This document shows positions 1 to 8,749 of a DNA stretch of 64,000 nt, one piece after another. The DNA is from a bacterium (GTDB taxonomy: Bacteria > CAIWAD01). Position numbers and translations under genes: made by a program. The stretch covers positions 86,035 through 150,034 of the forward strand of contig JAUIFJ010000009.1 in assembly GCA_030429345.1 (NCBI GenBank), given 5' to 3'. Each line of letters begins with the position of its first letter. Position 1 is the stretch's first letter. The notes beneath the pieces are model-generated. The model saw nothing but the letters and a program-made list of their open reading frames with translations, did not search any database and was not told the DNA's origin.

Positions 1-279
1 GTCATCGGCATCGGCTTGTTCGCCCAGTGGTCGATCCTGAGCAATATCACCGCCAGCCTGGTGATCTTCTTCGGCTTTCCCTACCGCATCGACGACCGTG
101 TGGCCATTGTGGAAGGGACGGAGCACATCGAAGGGGTGATCGAGGAGATCACCCTGTTCCATGTGATCCTCCGCCGAGGCGAGGACCGGATCACCTATCC
201 CAACAACCTGATCCTGCAGAGACCCGTGATCCGCCTGCCGAAAGGCGAAACCGACCTGCAGGACCACCGGGAAGACTAG
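1..279 (+). CDS. MscS-family mechanosensitive channel, C-terminal part (5' end outside window)
   Basis: Reading frame is open from base 1, so the start lies upstream. The 92 visible residues hold the end of the pore helix (GLFAQWSILSNITASLVIFF) and the MscS beta domain (FPYRIDDRVAIVEG, then ITYPNNLILQRPVIRL). MscS channels sit in the inner membrane and open under tension to release solutes. The protein stops right after the beta domain, so the large C-terminal alpha/beta cage domain of classical MscS is absent. The stop is 12 bp before the RimB-RimK gene, which may be co-transcribed. The family call is firm; the full architecture is unknown. Confidence 0.85.
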   Translation, partial: VIGIGLFAQWSILSNITASLVIFFGFPYRIDDRVAIVEGTEHIEGVIEEITLFHVILRRGEDRITYPNNLILQRPVIRLPKGETDLQDHRED

Positions 280-291
280 GACACGCCCGCC

Positions 292-1728
292 ATGACGAAG
301 AATTCGCGCTTGACGATCGGCAGCGAGGAGTGGTGCACGCTGCCGGAACTTGGAATCCCCGCCATCAAGGCCCGTGTCGACTCCGGCGCCAAGACCAGTT
401 CGATCCACGCCTTCAACATCCAGACCTTCCGCCGCAAGGGCGCCAGCTGGGTCAGTTTCGAAGTGCATCCGCTGCAGAACAACCGGCGCGTCTCCATCCG
501 CTGCGAACGTCCCGTGGTGGACAAGCGGATCGTCAAGAGCTCGAGCGGAATCAGCGAGACGCGCTACGTTGTTGTCACACGCATCAAGCTCGGGCCGGAG
601 ACCTGGGATATCGAGCTGACCCTGGCCAACCGCGACTCGATGGGCTACCGCATGCTGCTCGGCCGGGAAGCGATGAGCGGCCGCATGATGATCGATCCCG
701 GCTCCAGCTTCTGCCAGGGCGTCGTGGACAAGGAACGGCTCCGCGAGGTCTACGGCGAACGGCGCGTCGAGCACAGCGGTCTCCAGATCGCCGTCCTGGC
801 AAGCAATCCCGAGCTCTATTCCAACCAGCGGATCCTCGAGGCCGGCGAGGAACGCGGACACACGATGCGCTTCCTGGACATCAAGCAGTGCTACATGAAG
901 CTTGACGCCGACAATCCCGAAGTCCACTACCGGGGCGGCATGGTGCTCGACGAGCTGGACGCCGTGATCACCCGCATCCGCCCCAGCCTGACCTTCTACG
1001 GCTGCGCCCTGGCCCGCCAGTTCGAAAGCATGGGCGTGCTGACGATCAACAGCTCGGCGGCGGTGACACAATCCCGCGACAAGCTCTTCTCCCTGCAGCT
1101 GATGCTGAAGAGCGGCATCAGCATTCCGACCACGGGCTTCGCCAACTCGCCCATGGACACCAACGATCTGATCGACATGGTCGGCGGAGCCCCGCTGATC
1201 GTCAAGCTCCTGGAAGGCACCCAGGGCCGTGGCGTCGTACTCGCCGAAACGCGCAAGGCGGCGGATTCGGTGATCAACGCCTTCAAGTCCCTGCGCGCCA
1301 ATCTGCTGGTGCAGGAGTTCATTCGAGAAGCCGGCGGCAAGGACCTGCGCTGTTTCGTGATCGACGGCAAGGTGGTGGCGACCATCGAGCGCACGGCGGC
1401 CCCCGGGGAGTTCCGCGCCAACCTGCACCGCGGCGGCTCGGCCTCGATCGTCAAGATCAGCACGGAGGAGCGCGCGCTGGCGCTCAGGGCGACGCGCGTC
1501 CTGGGGCTGAAGGTCGCCGGTGTAGACATCATCCGCAGCAACAACGGCCCGCTGTTGCTGGAGGTCAACTCCTCGCCGGGACTGGAGGGGGTCGAGTCGG
1601 CGACCGGCAAGGACATTGCATCACGGATGATCCTGGCCATCGAGAAGAAGCTCGGCTGGAAACGAAGCCTGGGCAAGCCGGTCAAGGACGGCGTCGGCAA
1701 GGCGGCGTTTCCGCGGACCTCCTCGTGA
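292..1728 (+). CDS. rimK: RimB-RimK fusion: retropepsin-like protease domain plus ATP-grasp glutamate ligase
   Basis: The 478-residue protein has two parts. Residues about 1-150 match the RimB/DUF785 'ATP-dependent zinc protease' family, a retropepsin-like fold, with the DSG active-site triad near residues 30-32 ([11 protein letters not shown]). Residues about 160-455 match RimK along their length: ITFYG-like [42 protein letters not shown] and [15 protein letters not shown]. RimK adds glutamate to the C-terminus of ribosomal protein S6 in E. coli; RimB is a partner protease in Pseudomonas. Fusion of the two puts ligase and protease in one chain. The next gene overlaps by 4 bp (GTGA), so they are translationally coupled. 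Whether S6 is the target here cannot be seen. Confidence 0.9.
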   Translation: MTKNSRLTIGSEEWCTLPELGIPAIKARVDSGAKTSSIHAFNIQTFRRKGASWVSFEVHPLQNNRRVSIRCERPVVDKRIVKSSSGISETRYVVVTRIKLGPETWDIELTLANRDSMGYRMLLGREAMSGRMMIDPGSSFCQGVVDKERLREVYGERRVEHSGLQIAVLASNPELYSNQRILEAGEERGHTMRFLDIKQCYMKLDADNPEVHYRGGMVLDELDAVITRIRPSLTFYGCALARQFESMGVLTINSSAAVTQSRDKLFSLQLMLKSGISIPTTGFANSPMDTNDLIDMVGGAPLIVKLLEGTQGRGVVLAETRKAADSVINAFKSLRANLLVQEFIREAGGKDLRCFVIDGKVVATIERTAAPGEFRANLHRGGSASIVKISTEERALALRATRVLGLKVAGVDIIRSNNGPLLLEVNSSPGLEGVESATGKDIASRMILAIEKKLGWKRSLGKPVKDGVGKAAFPRTSS

Positions 1729-2576
1729 TCACGCGGTTGCAGCGTCTGCTGGCGCGCCGCTTGCATGCCCTGCGTCACAACCGGCGCCAGCTGGAGAAAC
1801 TCGCTCTTGCGCCGCACCCGGAAGCCGGCCGGCTGGCCCAGGTGCTGCTGCAGGTGCTCAACAAGGGCCTGCCGCCCGAGCTGAAGAGGGTCGAGCAGCA
1901 CAGGCAGGAACTCGTCTCACAGACACGAAGCGCGGAAATCCTGGATCACGGCGCCGGAAGTCCGGAGCTGGGCCTCAGCCGCGAGCAGATGGAAAGCGGC
2001 CGCCTCGTGCAGGAGGACCTGGCCCAGTTGGCGCGGGGCAGCAGCGTCCCGCCGGCCATGGCGCGTCTGCTCTATTCCCTGGGCAGGACCTTCCGCCCGA
2101 CCACAAGCCTGGAGCTGGGAAGCTGCATGGGCCTGTCCGCCTGTTGCATCGGTCTGGGACTGCAGGAGGGTTCGCGTGATTCACGGCTGCTCAGCATCGA
2201 GGGCGACCCGACGCTTGCCGGGATTGCCCGCGCAAGCCTGAAGGCCTGTCGCGTCCGCTGCGCCGAGATCCGCCAGGGAACCTTCCAGCAGGTCCTCGCC
2301 GACTGGCTGCCGAAGGCCCCGCCCGTCGATTTCCTCTTCAACGACGGCGTACACGAAGAGCACACGGACTGGGAGCTGACGACCCTTGTGCTGGAGCACA
2401 TGCCCGACAATGCCCTGCTGCTGCTGGATGACATTGACTGGTCGCCGGGCATGCGCCGTTTCTGGAAGCGGATCAAGGAACACGAACGCGTATCGCTCAG
2501 TGTCGACCTCTTCCGCTCCGGCCTTCTGCTGACCGGCCCTCCCGGCGCCGGGCATTTCCGCATTGCCATCGACTAG
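1725..2576 (+). CDS. class I SAM-dependent O-methyltransferase
   Basis: This 283-residue protein starts with GTG overlapping the rimK stop. A SAM-binding motif I is visible at about residue 125 ([16 protein letters not shown]), followed by an acidic motif II ([15 protein letters not shown]) and the [11 protein letters not shown] and LLLLDDIDW strands typical of class I methyltransferases of the Methyltransf_24/O-methyltransferase type. The first 100 residues are helical and basic and have no recognised domain. The substrate is unknown; coupling to RimK hints at a protein or peptide target, which is inference only. Confidence 0.75.
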   Translation: MITRLQRLLARRLHALRHNRRQLEKLALAPHPEAGRLAQVLLQVLNKGLPPELKRVEQHRQELVSQTRSAEILDHGAGSPELGLSREQMESGRLVQEDLAQLARGSSVPPAMARLLYSLGRTFRPTTSLELGSCMGLSACCIGLGLQEGSRDSRLLSIEGDPTLAGIARASLKACRVRCAEIRQGTFQQVLADWLPKAPPVDFLFNDGVHEEHTDWELTTLVLEHMPDNALLLLDDIDWSPGMRRFWKRIKEHERVSLSVDLFRSGLLLTGPPGAGHFRIAID

Positions 2577-2636
2577 ACCTGCATGATCCTGCTGCGCCTG
2601 CATGGTGTAGCCGTATCACGGCATCGCGCTCCCATC

Positions 2637-2665
2637 ACAGTCATTCCCGCCTTCGCCGGAGTGAC
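2637..2665. repeat. imperfect inverted repeat between convergent genes
   Basis: The bases gtcattcccgcc ... cgccggagtgac form an imperfect hairpin in the gap between the convergent methyltransferase and outer-membrane genes. It resembles the short GTCATTCC-type palindromes scattered in many bacterial genomes. It may act as a transcript end; there is no clear T-run. Confidence 0.3.
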
Positions 2666-2679
2666 GTGCCTAAGAACTC

Positions 2680-3540
2680 CTACCAGTTCCAGACCAGGTT
2701 GAGCATCGGGAAGAGGAAGAAGGAATCTCCCGTCTCGTAGGGCATGAGCAGGCCCAGGTCGACACAGAAGCGCTTGCCGTAGAAACGCGGCCCGGCGCCC
2801 AGGACCAGGTTGCCGCCGGGCAGGAGGTAGTTCTCGCTGAGCAGCGTGATGCCCGGGCGCAAGGCCCATTCCCCGCCCAGCAGGAGCGCGGGATGGTCGG
2901 CCAGGCCGCCGTCGACAACGCCGTAGCCCAGGCCCGCGTGCAGGGCCGCGCGCTCCGTGCCTTGACTGAGCACGCCGAAGAGAATCCCCGCGCTGCTTTC
3001 CCCGTCCAGGGTGGCGAAGCCCAGAGCGCCAAGCGCCAGTTCCAGCTCATCCGTCTTCAAGGCCCGCCACTTGGAGGTCAGCCAGAACAGCCGGCTCCCC
3101 TCGTCTCCGACCGCCAGGAAGGGCGTCCCCCCGGAAAGGAGCAGATTGTCCGTGAGACCATAGCCGATGAAGGGGATCACGAGCTCGAAAAGGGAGGCAT
3201 AGCCCTTTCCCTTCGGCAGCGTCCGCGCCGTCGGGCCGAAGAACAGCCGTGTCGTGTTCGGATCGAAAGGCCTCTCGGATCCTGCGTCGGCGGCCGGGGA
3301 GATGGTTCGCAGATCCTTGCCGTCAATCCACAGCTCCGTGCCGCCCGTAAGACGGAAGAGGAAAGGATCGCCCCCCGCAAGCACGCGACCGAAGAGCACG
3401 CTGCCGTCCTGCAGTTCGAGTCGCTGCAGGGTCGTGTCCGCAGCAACCGTCTGCGAAGAAGTGCCCGTCTCGGCATGCAGGATGCCCGGCCAGAAGGCCA
3501 GCAGAAGCAGCAGCAGGGCGGCGGGAAGTTGACCGCGCAT
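2680..3540 (-). CDS. secreted/outer-membrane beta-barrel-like protein, unknown function
   Basis: The 286-residue protein has an N-terminal signal peptide (MRGQLPAALLLLLLAFWPG ending at HAE). The mature part begins with a small beta region (LQRLELQDGSVLFGRVLAG) like a loader or LSM-type strand, then alternating hydrophobic strands with glycine turns and ends in an aromatic residue (LNLVWNW), as outer-membrane barrels do. The start ATG overlaps the stop of the upstream DUF4287/DUF5655 gene (ATGA), so the two are coupled. I do not recognise a specific family. Confidence 0.65.
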   Translation of the reverse strand: MRGQLPAALLLLLLAFWPGILHAETGTSSQTVAADTTLQRLELQDGSVLFGRVLAGGDPFLFRLTGGTELWIDGKDLRTISPAADAGSERPFDPNTTRLFFGPTARTLPKGKGYASLFELVIPFIGYGLTDNLLLSGGTPFLAVGDEGSRLFWLTSKWRALKTDELELALGALGFATLDGESSAGILFGVLSQGTERAALHAGLGYGVVDGGLADHPALLLGGEWALRPGITLLSENYLLPGGNLVLGAGPRFYGKRFCVDLGLLMPYETGDSFFLFPMLNLVWNW

Positions 3541-4106
3541 CAGGCCTGCTCGTAGGCCTGCTTCAGCAGGACGGCCAGCTCCTTGTCCACCTGTGAGACA
3601 TCCTCGATGCGCACGCAATGGCTGCACATGCCGTTGAAGGGCTTGCCGTCCCCCAGGCGATCGGAGGCGGGCGCGTCCTTGTAGTTGAGCCCCAGGTCGA
3701 TACGCGTCTTCGTGGCAGGCTTGATGATGGCGAACTGCTTGCTGCGGCGCAGGCTGACATAGGTCTTCTTCGGGGAGATCTCCACGTCCTTGCCCAGCTT
3801 CGCCGCTAGCGCGGACAGCTTGTCGTACAAAGGCCTGAGGCCCGCTTTCGCTCCGGCATACTGCGCGGCCACCAGGTCGTCGCCCGCCGCCGGACCGCCG
3901 GCGGCCTGCTCGCGGTAGAGCATCGAAATGGTGTTGGCGAAGCCGTGGGTCAGGCCGTGTTCGCTCTTCAGCAGCTTGAGGATCTCGCCGTGCTTTTCCA
4001 GGCCGCTCTTCTTCAGCAGGCGGATCCATTGCTCGAGGCTCTTGCCGGTCTTCTCCGGCATGTTGCCGATCATCGCCTGCAGCTGCTTGTCGACCGTGTT
4101 TGCCAT
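3540..4106 (-). CDS. DUF4287 / DUF5655 domain protein
   Basis: The start at 4106 has a good Shine-Dalgarno (gaggaggaacgggc before ATG). The 188-residue product begins with a DUF4287 domain (residues 1-70, including EKTGKSLEQWIRLLKKSG and HGLTHGFANTISMLYRE) and ends with a DUF5655 domain (LYDKLSALAAKLGKDVEISP, KTYVSLRRSKQFAIIKPATK, RIDLGLNYK). Function is unknown; DUF5655 is a probable nucleic-acid-associated module also found at the C-terminus of restriction-related proteins, and a DUF5655-like tail occurs in this window at about 59.3-59.6 kb. Chain to the membrane gene is by 4-bp overlap. Confidence 0.8.
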   Translation of the reverse strand: MANTVDKQLQAMIGNMPEKTGKSLEQWIRLLKKSGLEKHGEILKLLKSEHGLTHGFANTISMLYREQAAGGPAAGDDLVAAQYAGAKAGLRPLYDKLSALAAKLGKDVEISPKKTYVSLRRSKQFAIIKPATKTRIDLGLNYKDAPASDRLGDGKPFNGMCSHCVRIEDVSQVDKELAVLLKQAYEQA

Positions 4107-4128
4107 GCCCGTTCCTCCTCTTTTCTCT

Positions 4129-4620
4129 CTATAGCTCGCGGGGGACCTGGAAAAGCTCCAGGCTGCCGCTGCCTGGGCGGATCTCATTCCATTGTCCGAT
4201 CTCCAGGTGGATCACGGCCATTCCGCATGTGGGCACGTTCCCGATCCTCTCGGAACACAGCCCGTTGAGAAAGTCCGTGATCCCCGGATTGTGCGCCACC
4301 AGGCCGACACAGGAGCAGTCCTCCGGAAGCGCCTTCAGCACGCGCAGCATCCGGGCGCTTTCCGCGCCGTAGAGTTCCGGCAGCAGCTCCAGCGGGGGCA
4401 GCGGCGCGGGCAACTCTTCGCGAAGGGCCCGGGCCGTCGTCTGCGCGCGCAGAGCCGGGCTGGACAGCAGGGATTCCATGCGCCAGTCGAAGCCCGCCAG
4501 AAAGCGCCCCATGGCCGGGGCATCCTTCATTCCGCGTTCATTGAGCGGGCGATCGAAGTCGCGCATGCCGGGTTCGCTCCAGCTGGACTTGGCGTGGCGT
4601 ACAAGGATCAATCGTTTCAT
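4129..4620 (-). CDS. sixA: SixA-type histidine phosphatase
   Basis: The 163-residue protein shows the histidine phosphatase signature LVRHAKSSW at residues 5-13, the second arginine region (LSSPALRAQTTARAL) and the late HNPGI motif around residue 120. Small RHAKSSW proteins of this length are SixA-like phosphohistidine phosphatases, which in E. coli act on a phosphotransfer domain or the nitrogen PTS. I chose the ATG at 4620 because the RHG motif must lie near the N-terminus; a longer open frame upstream adds no conserved sequence. Confidence 0.85.
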   Translation of the reverse strand: MKRLILVRHAKSSWSEPGMRDFDRPLNERGMKDAPAMGRFLAGFDWRMESLLSSPALRAQTTARALREELPAPLPPLELLPELYGAESARMLRVLKALPEDCSCVGLVAHNPGITDFLNGLCSERIGNVPTCGMAVIHLEIGQWNEIRPGSGSLELFQVPREL

Positions 4621-4694
4621 GAACGGCCCTTCCGATGTTCGGCCTCGCTGTCTGAAAACGGGAATATGCACAAGCAGGGCCGCAAGAGGAAAAA

Positions 4695-4725
4695 GAAAGG
4701 GGGCGATTCGAAATCGCCCCCTTTC
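4695..4725 (-). terminator. strong rho-independent terminator
   Basis: A near-perfect hairpin (gaaagggggcgatt / aatcgccccctttc) is followed on the minus strand by TTTTTCC. It lies 8 bp after the stop of the VIT/VWA gene and ends that operon. Confidence 0.9.
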
Positions 4726-4732
4726 GCGCGCA

Positions 4733-7108
4733 TCATTTCCAGCTGGGCTGTCCCCGCTTTCGTCGGGGCTGTCTTGCCGTGGCCTTGCTGGCGAGCAGCC
4801 GTAGCTCGATGGCCTGCCACAGGCGGAAGAGGCTTTCCCGGGTCAGGCCCTCCGGGTCGTCGAGCAGCTGGCGTACATCCGCGTTTCCGGCCAGGGAACG
4901 CTTGCCGAGCAAGTCCACGAAGAACAGGAGGCAGGGGACGACTTCGTCACGCAGTGCCCACATTCGCTCCGCGTCCATGTCGGACAGCTCGCTCAGGTGA
5001 CTCATGGGGTTGTAGTAGAGCTTGCTCTTTCCCTGCCGCCTCAGCGGAATCTCGTCCATGGCGGGGACCATGTCTGGCTGGATCTGGTCCAGGGCCGGGT
5101 TCAGGCAGAAGCGTGACTCGAAACGGACAGGGGAATCCATTCTGAGCAACCGTTTCACGTGCTGTCTCGTTGCGGACATGCTCATCGTCTCATGAACTGC
5201 CTGTGTGACCTCATATTCCTTCCCGATCCGAATGCTGTTTTCCTCGTCCACTGCCAGGAAGGCCGTGAAGCGGCACAGCACCTGCCGTTTGCAGGACAGG
5301 TCGACGATCCGCTTCTCGAGCCCCTGGCGGCCTTCCTCGTCGTTGTAAGGCAGGGCGTCGTAGGCGATCTGCCAGTCCGCCAGCGTGCGTTTGGCGTGCA
5401 GGGGCAGGACCAGCCGGGGATCCCCCGTCGCCGACTGCAGCACGAGCTCGATCTCTTCCCCGTCCAGGCGTCGCGCGCGCAGCATCAAGGGTTGTGTGAC
5501 GGACGCGGGCAGCCAACGACCGGCCACGCGGAAGGGGCGTCCCGGCACCAGTGGCGGAAGGGAGACATCGCCGCTCTCGAGGCCCTCGCCGACAAGGCGG
5601 GCCTCGCGGAGCACTCCCCGCGCGAAGGCTCCGGCGATCGCGGAGAGCGCGTGTTCGCGATCCGTTGGCGCATTGATCTGCGCCAGCTCGCCTCCTGTTT
5701 CACGGACCAGGCGCGCCAGCAGGCCGCGGTTCAGCGACTGGTCGACCCCAATCACGTAACACGGGGCCGGATGCTTCAGGCCGCGCACTCTTGCCAGAAT
5801 CCGGCGTTCGTCTCCCACCTGGGCATCTGTCAGCAGAAAGATGGCCTGCTCGCGGGCGCTTCCTCCCTGCTGCCGACGCAGTTGATCCAGCTTCTCCCAG
5901 GTGGAAGCCAACAGGGACCCGAGTTCCGTGCCGCCCCGGGAATTCAGGGTCTTGAGGAATCGGCGCGCGCGCTTCAGGGTGCTCTTGTCGATCTCGGCAA
6001 AGGCCAGGGGGTCCTCCCGATCGAAAGCGCCTTCCGCCCGGTGGTCGAAGGCGAGCAGCGCAAGGCGGTCGCCGGGCCGCAGCATGTCGAGCAGATCTGC
6101 GGCACAGTCCCGCGCCGCCTGGATCTGCCAGCCACCCATGCTGCCGGAACGGTCGACCAGCAAGACCACGTCCCGCGGCGGTGGCGCTTCATCGCTTTCG
6201 GGCACTACGATGCTGGCCAGGAAGTGTCCCTTGTCCTCGCCCTGCTCCACGACGCGCAGGTCTCCCTGCAGGGCATCACGCGGAAGCTCCCAGCGGAGGA
6301 TCAGGTCACGCTCCGGAGCGGTCACACGATCCGCGAGCACGAAGGACCGGCCCTCCGGGCTGGTGTCACACACCTCACATTCCTCGAGCTCGAGAGAGGC
6401 CTGCGGCTCGACTCCTTCCGGCAGGGTGCCGTCCGCCAGGGTCAGCCGGAAGCTTGCCTCGATGGGGTTGGGCATGCCGGGCAGCAGGCGGGGAGGGCTG
6501 ATCCGGCTGCCTTCGGGCACAAGGTCCGTGTCCGGCGCGTGCCCGGTTCCCGATGGATCACCGGGAAGGGGCCGGCCAGGGATGTACTTCTCGCCGCAGA
6601 CCAGCGGAAAGCGCCAGACCGCTTTCCGGTCCTCGACGGGCAACTCCTCGACCAGCTCCAGTTCGGTCTCGACTTCGCAGGTCGGGGGAATGTTGCCCAA
6701 TTCCAGGGTGAAGGTCTCGCCGGCTTCCTCCTCCAGCAGGGCGCTCGTGTGCCCCTTGGCGATGGCTTCGTCGTGCTTCTCCAGGGCCTCGCCCCGTTCG
6801 AGCACCTTGCCCTGGATGATCCGCCCGTCGGCTTTCAGTCGAAAGGAGGTCACGGCCGCCTCGGAGGGCAGGGGAAAGGTGTAGACAGCCCTCAGCGGCG
6901 TTTCGTGAAAGTTTCGGAATCGTGTGACAACCAGTGTGCGGGCATTCAGGCCCTCGATGCGGGAGCTCACGGAAAGCCCGCGCACGGGGAGCGCCTCGAG
7001 CTCCTCCCCGTCTTCGGGCGAATCGATGAGCAGGCGCCCGAACCCCTTGGCCTGCCCGGGGGGCTCCGGAAGGCATGGATCATCGATCAACGGCAGTGTG
7101 CGTGTCAT
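4733..7108 (-). CDS. VIT and VWA domain protein
   Basis: The start at 7108 follows aaggagattttgt. The 791-residue protein has a VIT (inter-alpha-trypsin inhibitor) domain at about residues 35-170 (RNFHETPLRAVYTFPLPSEA, KADGRIIQGKV, LGNIPPTCEVETELELVEEL) and a von Willebrand A domain at about 275-450 with the MIDAS motif DRSGSM. No signal peptide is seen, so it is probably cytoplasmic. The C-terminal 200 residues contain a low-similarity helical region. It follows a MerR-type gene by 62 bp and is ended by a strong terminator. Bacterial VIT/VWA proteins are poorly characterised; a metal-dependent adhesion or chaperone-like role is only inference. Confidence 0.85.
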   Translation of the reverse strand: MTRTLPLIDDPCLPEPPGQAKGFGRLLIDSPEDGEELEALPVRGLSVSSRIEGLNARTLVVTRFRNFHETPLRAVYTFPLPSEAAVTSFRLKADGRIIQGKVLERGEALEKHDEAIAKGHTSALLEEEAGETFTLELGNIPPTCEVETELELVEELPVEDRKAVWRFPLVCGEKYIPGRPLPGDPSGTGHAPDTDLVPEGSRISPPRLLPGMPNPIEASFRLTLADGTLPEGVEPQASLELEECEVCDTSPEGRSFVLADRVTAPERDLILRWELPRDALQGDLRVVEQGEDKGHFLASIVVPESDEAPPPRDVVLLVDRSGSMGGWQIQAARDCAADLLDMLRPGDRLALLAFDHRAEGAFDREDPLAFAEIDKSTLKRARRFLKTLNSRGGTELGSLLASTWEKLDQLRRQQGGSAREQAIFLLTDAQVGDERRILARVRGLKHPAPCYVIGVDQSLNRGLLARLVRETGGELAQINAPTDREHALSAIAGAFARGVLREARLVGEGLESGDVSLPPLVPGRPFRVAGRWLPASVTQPLMLRARRLDGEEIELVLQSATGDPRLVLPLHAKRTLADWQIAYDALPYNDEEGRQGLEKRIVDLSCKRQVLCRFTAFLAVDEENSIRIGKEYEVTQAVHETMSMSATRQHVKRLLRMDSPVRFESRFCLNPALDQIQPDMVPAMDEIPLRRQGKSKLYYNPMSHLSELSDMDAERMWALRDEVVPCLLFFVDLLGKRSLAGNADVRQLLDDPEGLTRESLFRLWQAIELRLLASKATARQPRRKRGQPSWK

Positions 7109-7170
7109 ACAAAATCTCCTTGTCGTACAGGTATTGCTCTCTCTATCCATTCAACCGGAATGTGTCAACG

Positions 7171-7788
7171 TCATTCGCTCTTCGGATCCTTCCCTTTCCG
7201 GATCAGCTGCTGCCGCAGCACCTGCCCGGCGCGCGAGAGGGCGGCGGCCACGGTTTCCGGGTCCAGGTCCTTTTGTGAATCGACCAGGAGATACAGGCCC
7301 GGCCCAAGGCGCGTGACCGAAGGGGGCGCGCTTTCCGCGGAATCTTCAACCGGCCGGACAGCTTCAAAAAGGGGCGTGGCGCGCTGCGGGTTCGGGAAGC
7401 CCTGCTCCATCTCCTGCAGCGGCTCCGCCTTCGTCGGCCGTGCCCAGGCCCGCTCCCGGCGGCGTCGCAGGCTCCTGTCCGGATCCCCGCTCAGCTGCAG
7501 TCCTTCATTGAATCCTTCCTCTCCGGCTGCCTGCCGAGCCAGCAAGCCGCGAATCTGCTCCAGGCTCATGCCGCGCGCTTGCAGCCGGCGGATCTCGATC
7601 ACCTGCCGCAGGTGCGCCTCGCCGAAAAGGGGTTTGCGCCCATCCCAGGCCAGCGGCGGATCCAGAAGCGCCTGGGCTCGATAGAATCGCAGGGTCCGCT
7701 CGCTGAGCGCGCGCTCTTCAGCGCCTTCGTTCTGCAATTCCCGGCAGGCGAGTTCGGCAAGGTCCTGTTGCGTCCATGGGGGCTTCAT
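7171..7788 (-). CDS. MerR-family transcriptional regulator
   Basis: The 205-residue protein has a MerR-type winged HTH at residues 20-85 (LSERTLRFYRAQALLDPP, FGEAHLRQVIEIRRLQARGMSLEQIRGLL). The C-terminal half has no cysteine cluster and no recognised effector domain. The ATG at 7788 is preceded by agagga. The gene sits directly upstream of the VIT/VWA gene and directly downstream of three palindromes that overlap its own promoter, so it very probably regulates this two-gene operon. Confidence 0.8.
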   Translation of the reverse strand: MKPPWTQQDLAELACRELQNEGAEERALSERTLRFYRAQALLDPPLAWDGRKPLFGEAHLRQVIEIRRLQARGMSLEQIRGLLARQAAGEEGFNEGLQLSGDPDRSLRRRRERAWARPTKAEPLQEMEQGFPNPQRATPLFEAVRPVEDSAESAPPSVTRLGPGLYLLVDSQKDLDPETVAAALSRAGQVLRQQLIRKGKDPKSE

Positions 7789-7807
7789 CGAGTGTCCTCT
7801 TTTCTTC

Positions 7808-7854
7808 ACTGTCACATGACAGTAACAGTACTGTCACTAACTGTCAAGTGACAG
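7808..7854 (-). promoter_or_regulatory. MerR operon promoter with three overlapping palindromes
   Basis: On the minus strand a -35 TTGACA (7847-7842) and a -10 TACTGT (7824-7819) are 17 bp apart. Three dyads overlap it: ACTGTCA-AG-TGACAG at 7840-7854, the perfect ACAGTACTGT at 7825-7834 and ACTGTCA-CA-TGACAGT at 7808-7823. The shared half-site is ACTGTCA. This is most simply the MerR protein's own operator array; the 17-bp spacer differs from the 19-bp spacer of classical MerR activators, which would favour repression. Confidence 0.75.
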
Positions 7855-7968
7855 CGGCCGGTTTCCGCAAAGAATTCTCGAATGGCGCATCGATCCGGGA
7901 GATCCGCAAGGGCGGCAGGTTGCTTGTAATTGACTTGTGGTTTGTGTGGGAGTGAAGGTGAAAGGAAG

Positions 7969-8613
7969 CTAGCCCAGTTCGAGCACCGAAAAGCGCTTGA
8001 TCAGGCCGAACTGGTCGGAATGCAAGGGGCGCAGGCCGTTCCAGCGCTGGATGATGCTGCGCTCGCGTCGGCGGTGGGTATCGTCGAGCAGGATGCGGCA
8101 ATCGGCGGCCAGCCGTTGGCCGACAACGGGGAGCAGGCCGAATCGCTCCCCGGTGCTTTTTCCGGGAGGCCCGTCGCAGACGACCATGCGGTACTCGGAC
8201 TCGCTCGGCAGGGAGGAAATGTCGTACCAGTCGAAGTCGCCGTAGGAGCGCAGTGGCGCATGCAGCACGGTCGTCGTGTGAAGGCGATGGTGTCGTACAA
8301 TCTGCCGCATGTGTTCCGCCCAGTCCGGATGATGCTCGAGCACATGCACGGGCACTCCGTGCTTCTGTCCCAGGACCCCCAGAAGCAGTGTCGACATGCC
8401 GGATCCGCATTCCAGGACAGGCCCGGGATTGCGAGCCACATGGCGCGCAATGTGCTTCAGCAGCCGCAGGCTCGCCGAATAGCCCGGATTCATCCAGGCC
8501 CAGGAAAGCAGGCCCAGCTTCAAGTAGGACGGCGCGTGCCCGCGGGGAGTCGCGGCCAGCAATCGTCGGACAAGGGGCAGGCTTCGGGATTTCAGGCGGC
8601 GCTCTAGCAGCAC
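7969..8613 (-). CDS. class I SAM-dependent methyltransferase
   Basis: I place the start at a GTG (8613) preceded by gaaagg at 7 bp; the open frame continues upstream but would overlap the divergent transglutaminase gene and carries no conserved sequence. The 214-residue product has motif I VLECGSGMSTLLLGVLG near residue 60, motif II VHVLEHHPDWA, and MVVCDGPPGKSTGERFG followed by ILLDDTHRRRERSI, typical of class I methyltransferases. The substrate is unknown. Confidence 0.7.
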   Translation of the reverse strand: MLLERRLKSRSLPLVRRLLAATPRGHAPSYLKLGLLSWAWMNPGYSASLRLLKHIARHVARNPGPVLECGSGMSTLLLGVLGQKHGVPVHVLEHHPDWAEHMRQIVRHHRLHTTTVLHAPLRSYGDFDWYDISSLPSESEYRMVVCDGPPGKSTGERFGLLPVVGQRLAADCRILLDDTHRRRERSIIQRWNGLRPLHSDQFGLIKRFSVLELG

Positions 8614-8749
8614 TCGTCGGCCTTTCACAACTGGGACTGTTCCAAAGAATGGAAAAGCCTGTTTGAATTCGGTAAGGTGTTGCACTCCCGCTTCGGCCGG
8701 AAAGCGGGGGGCACAGCGATGCACTCTCACAGCTTCAGAAGGAGTTCCT

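Noticed and set aside
5159..7684. Long + frame opposite the VIT/VWA gene
   Set aside because: Antisense shadow; VIT and VWA motifs are on the minus strand.
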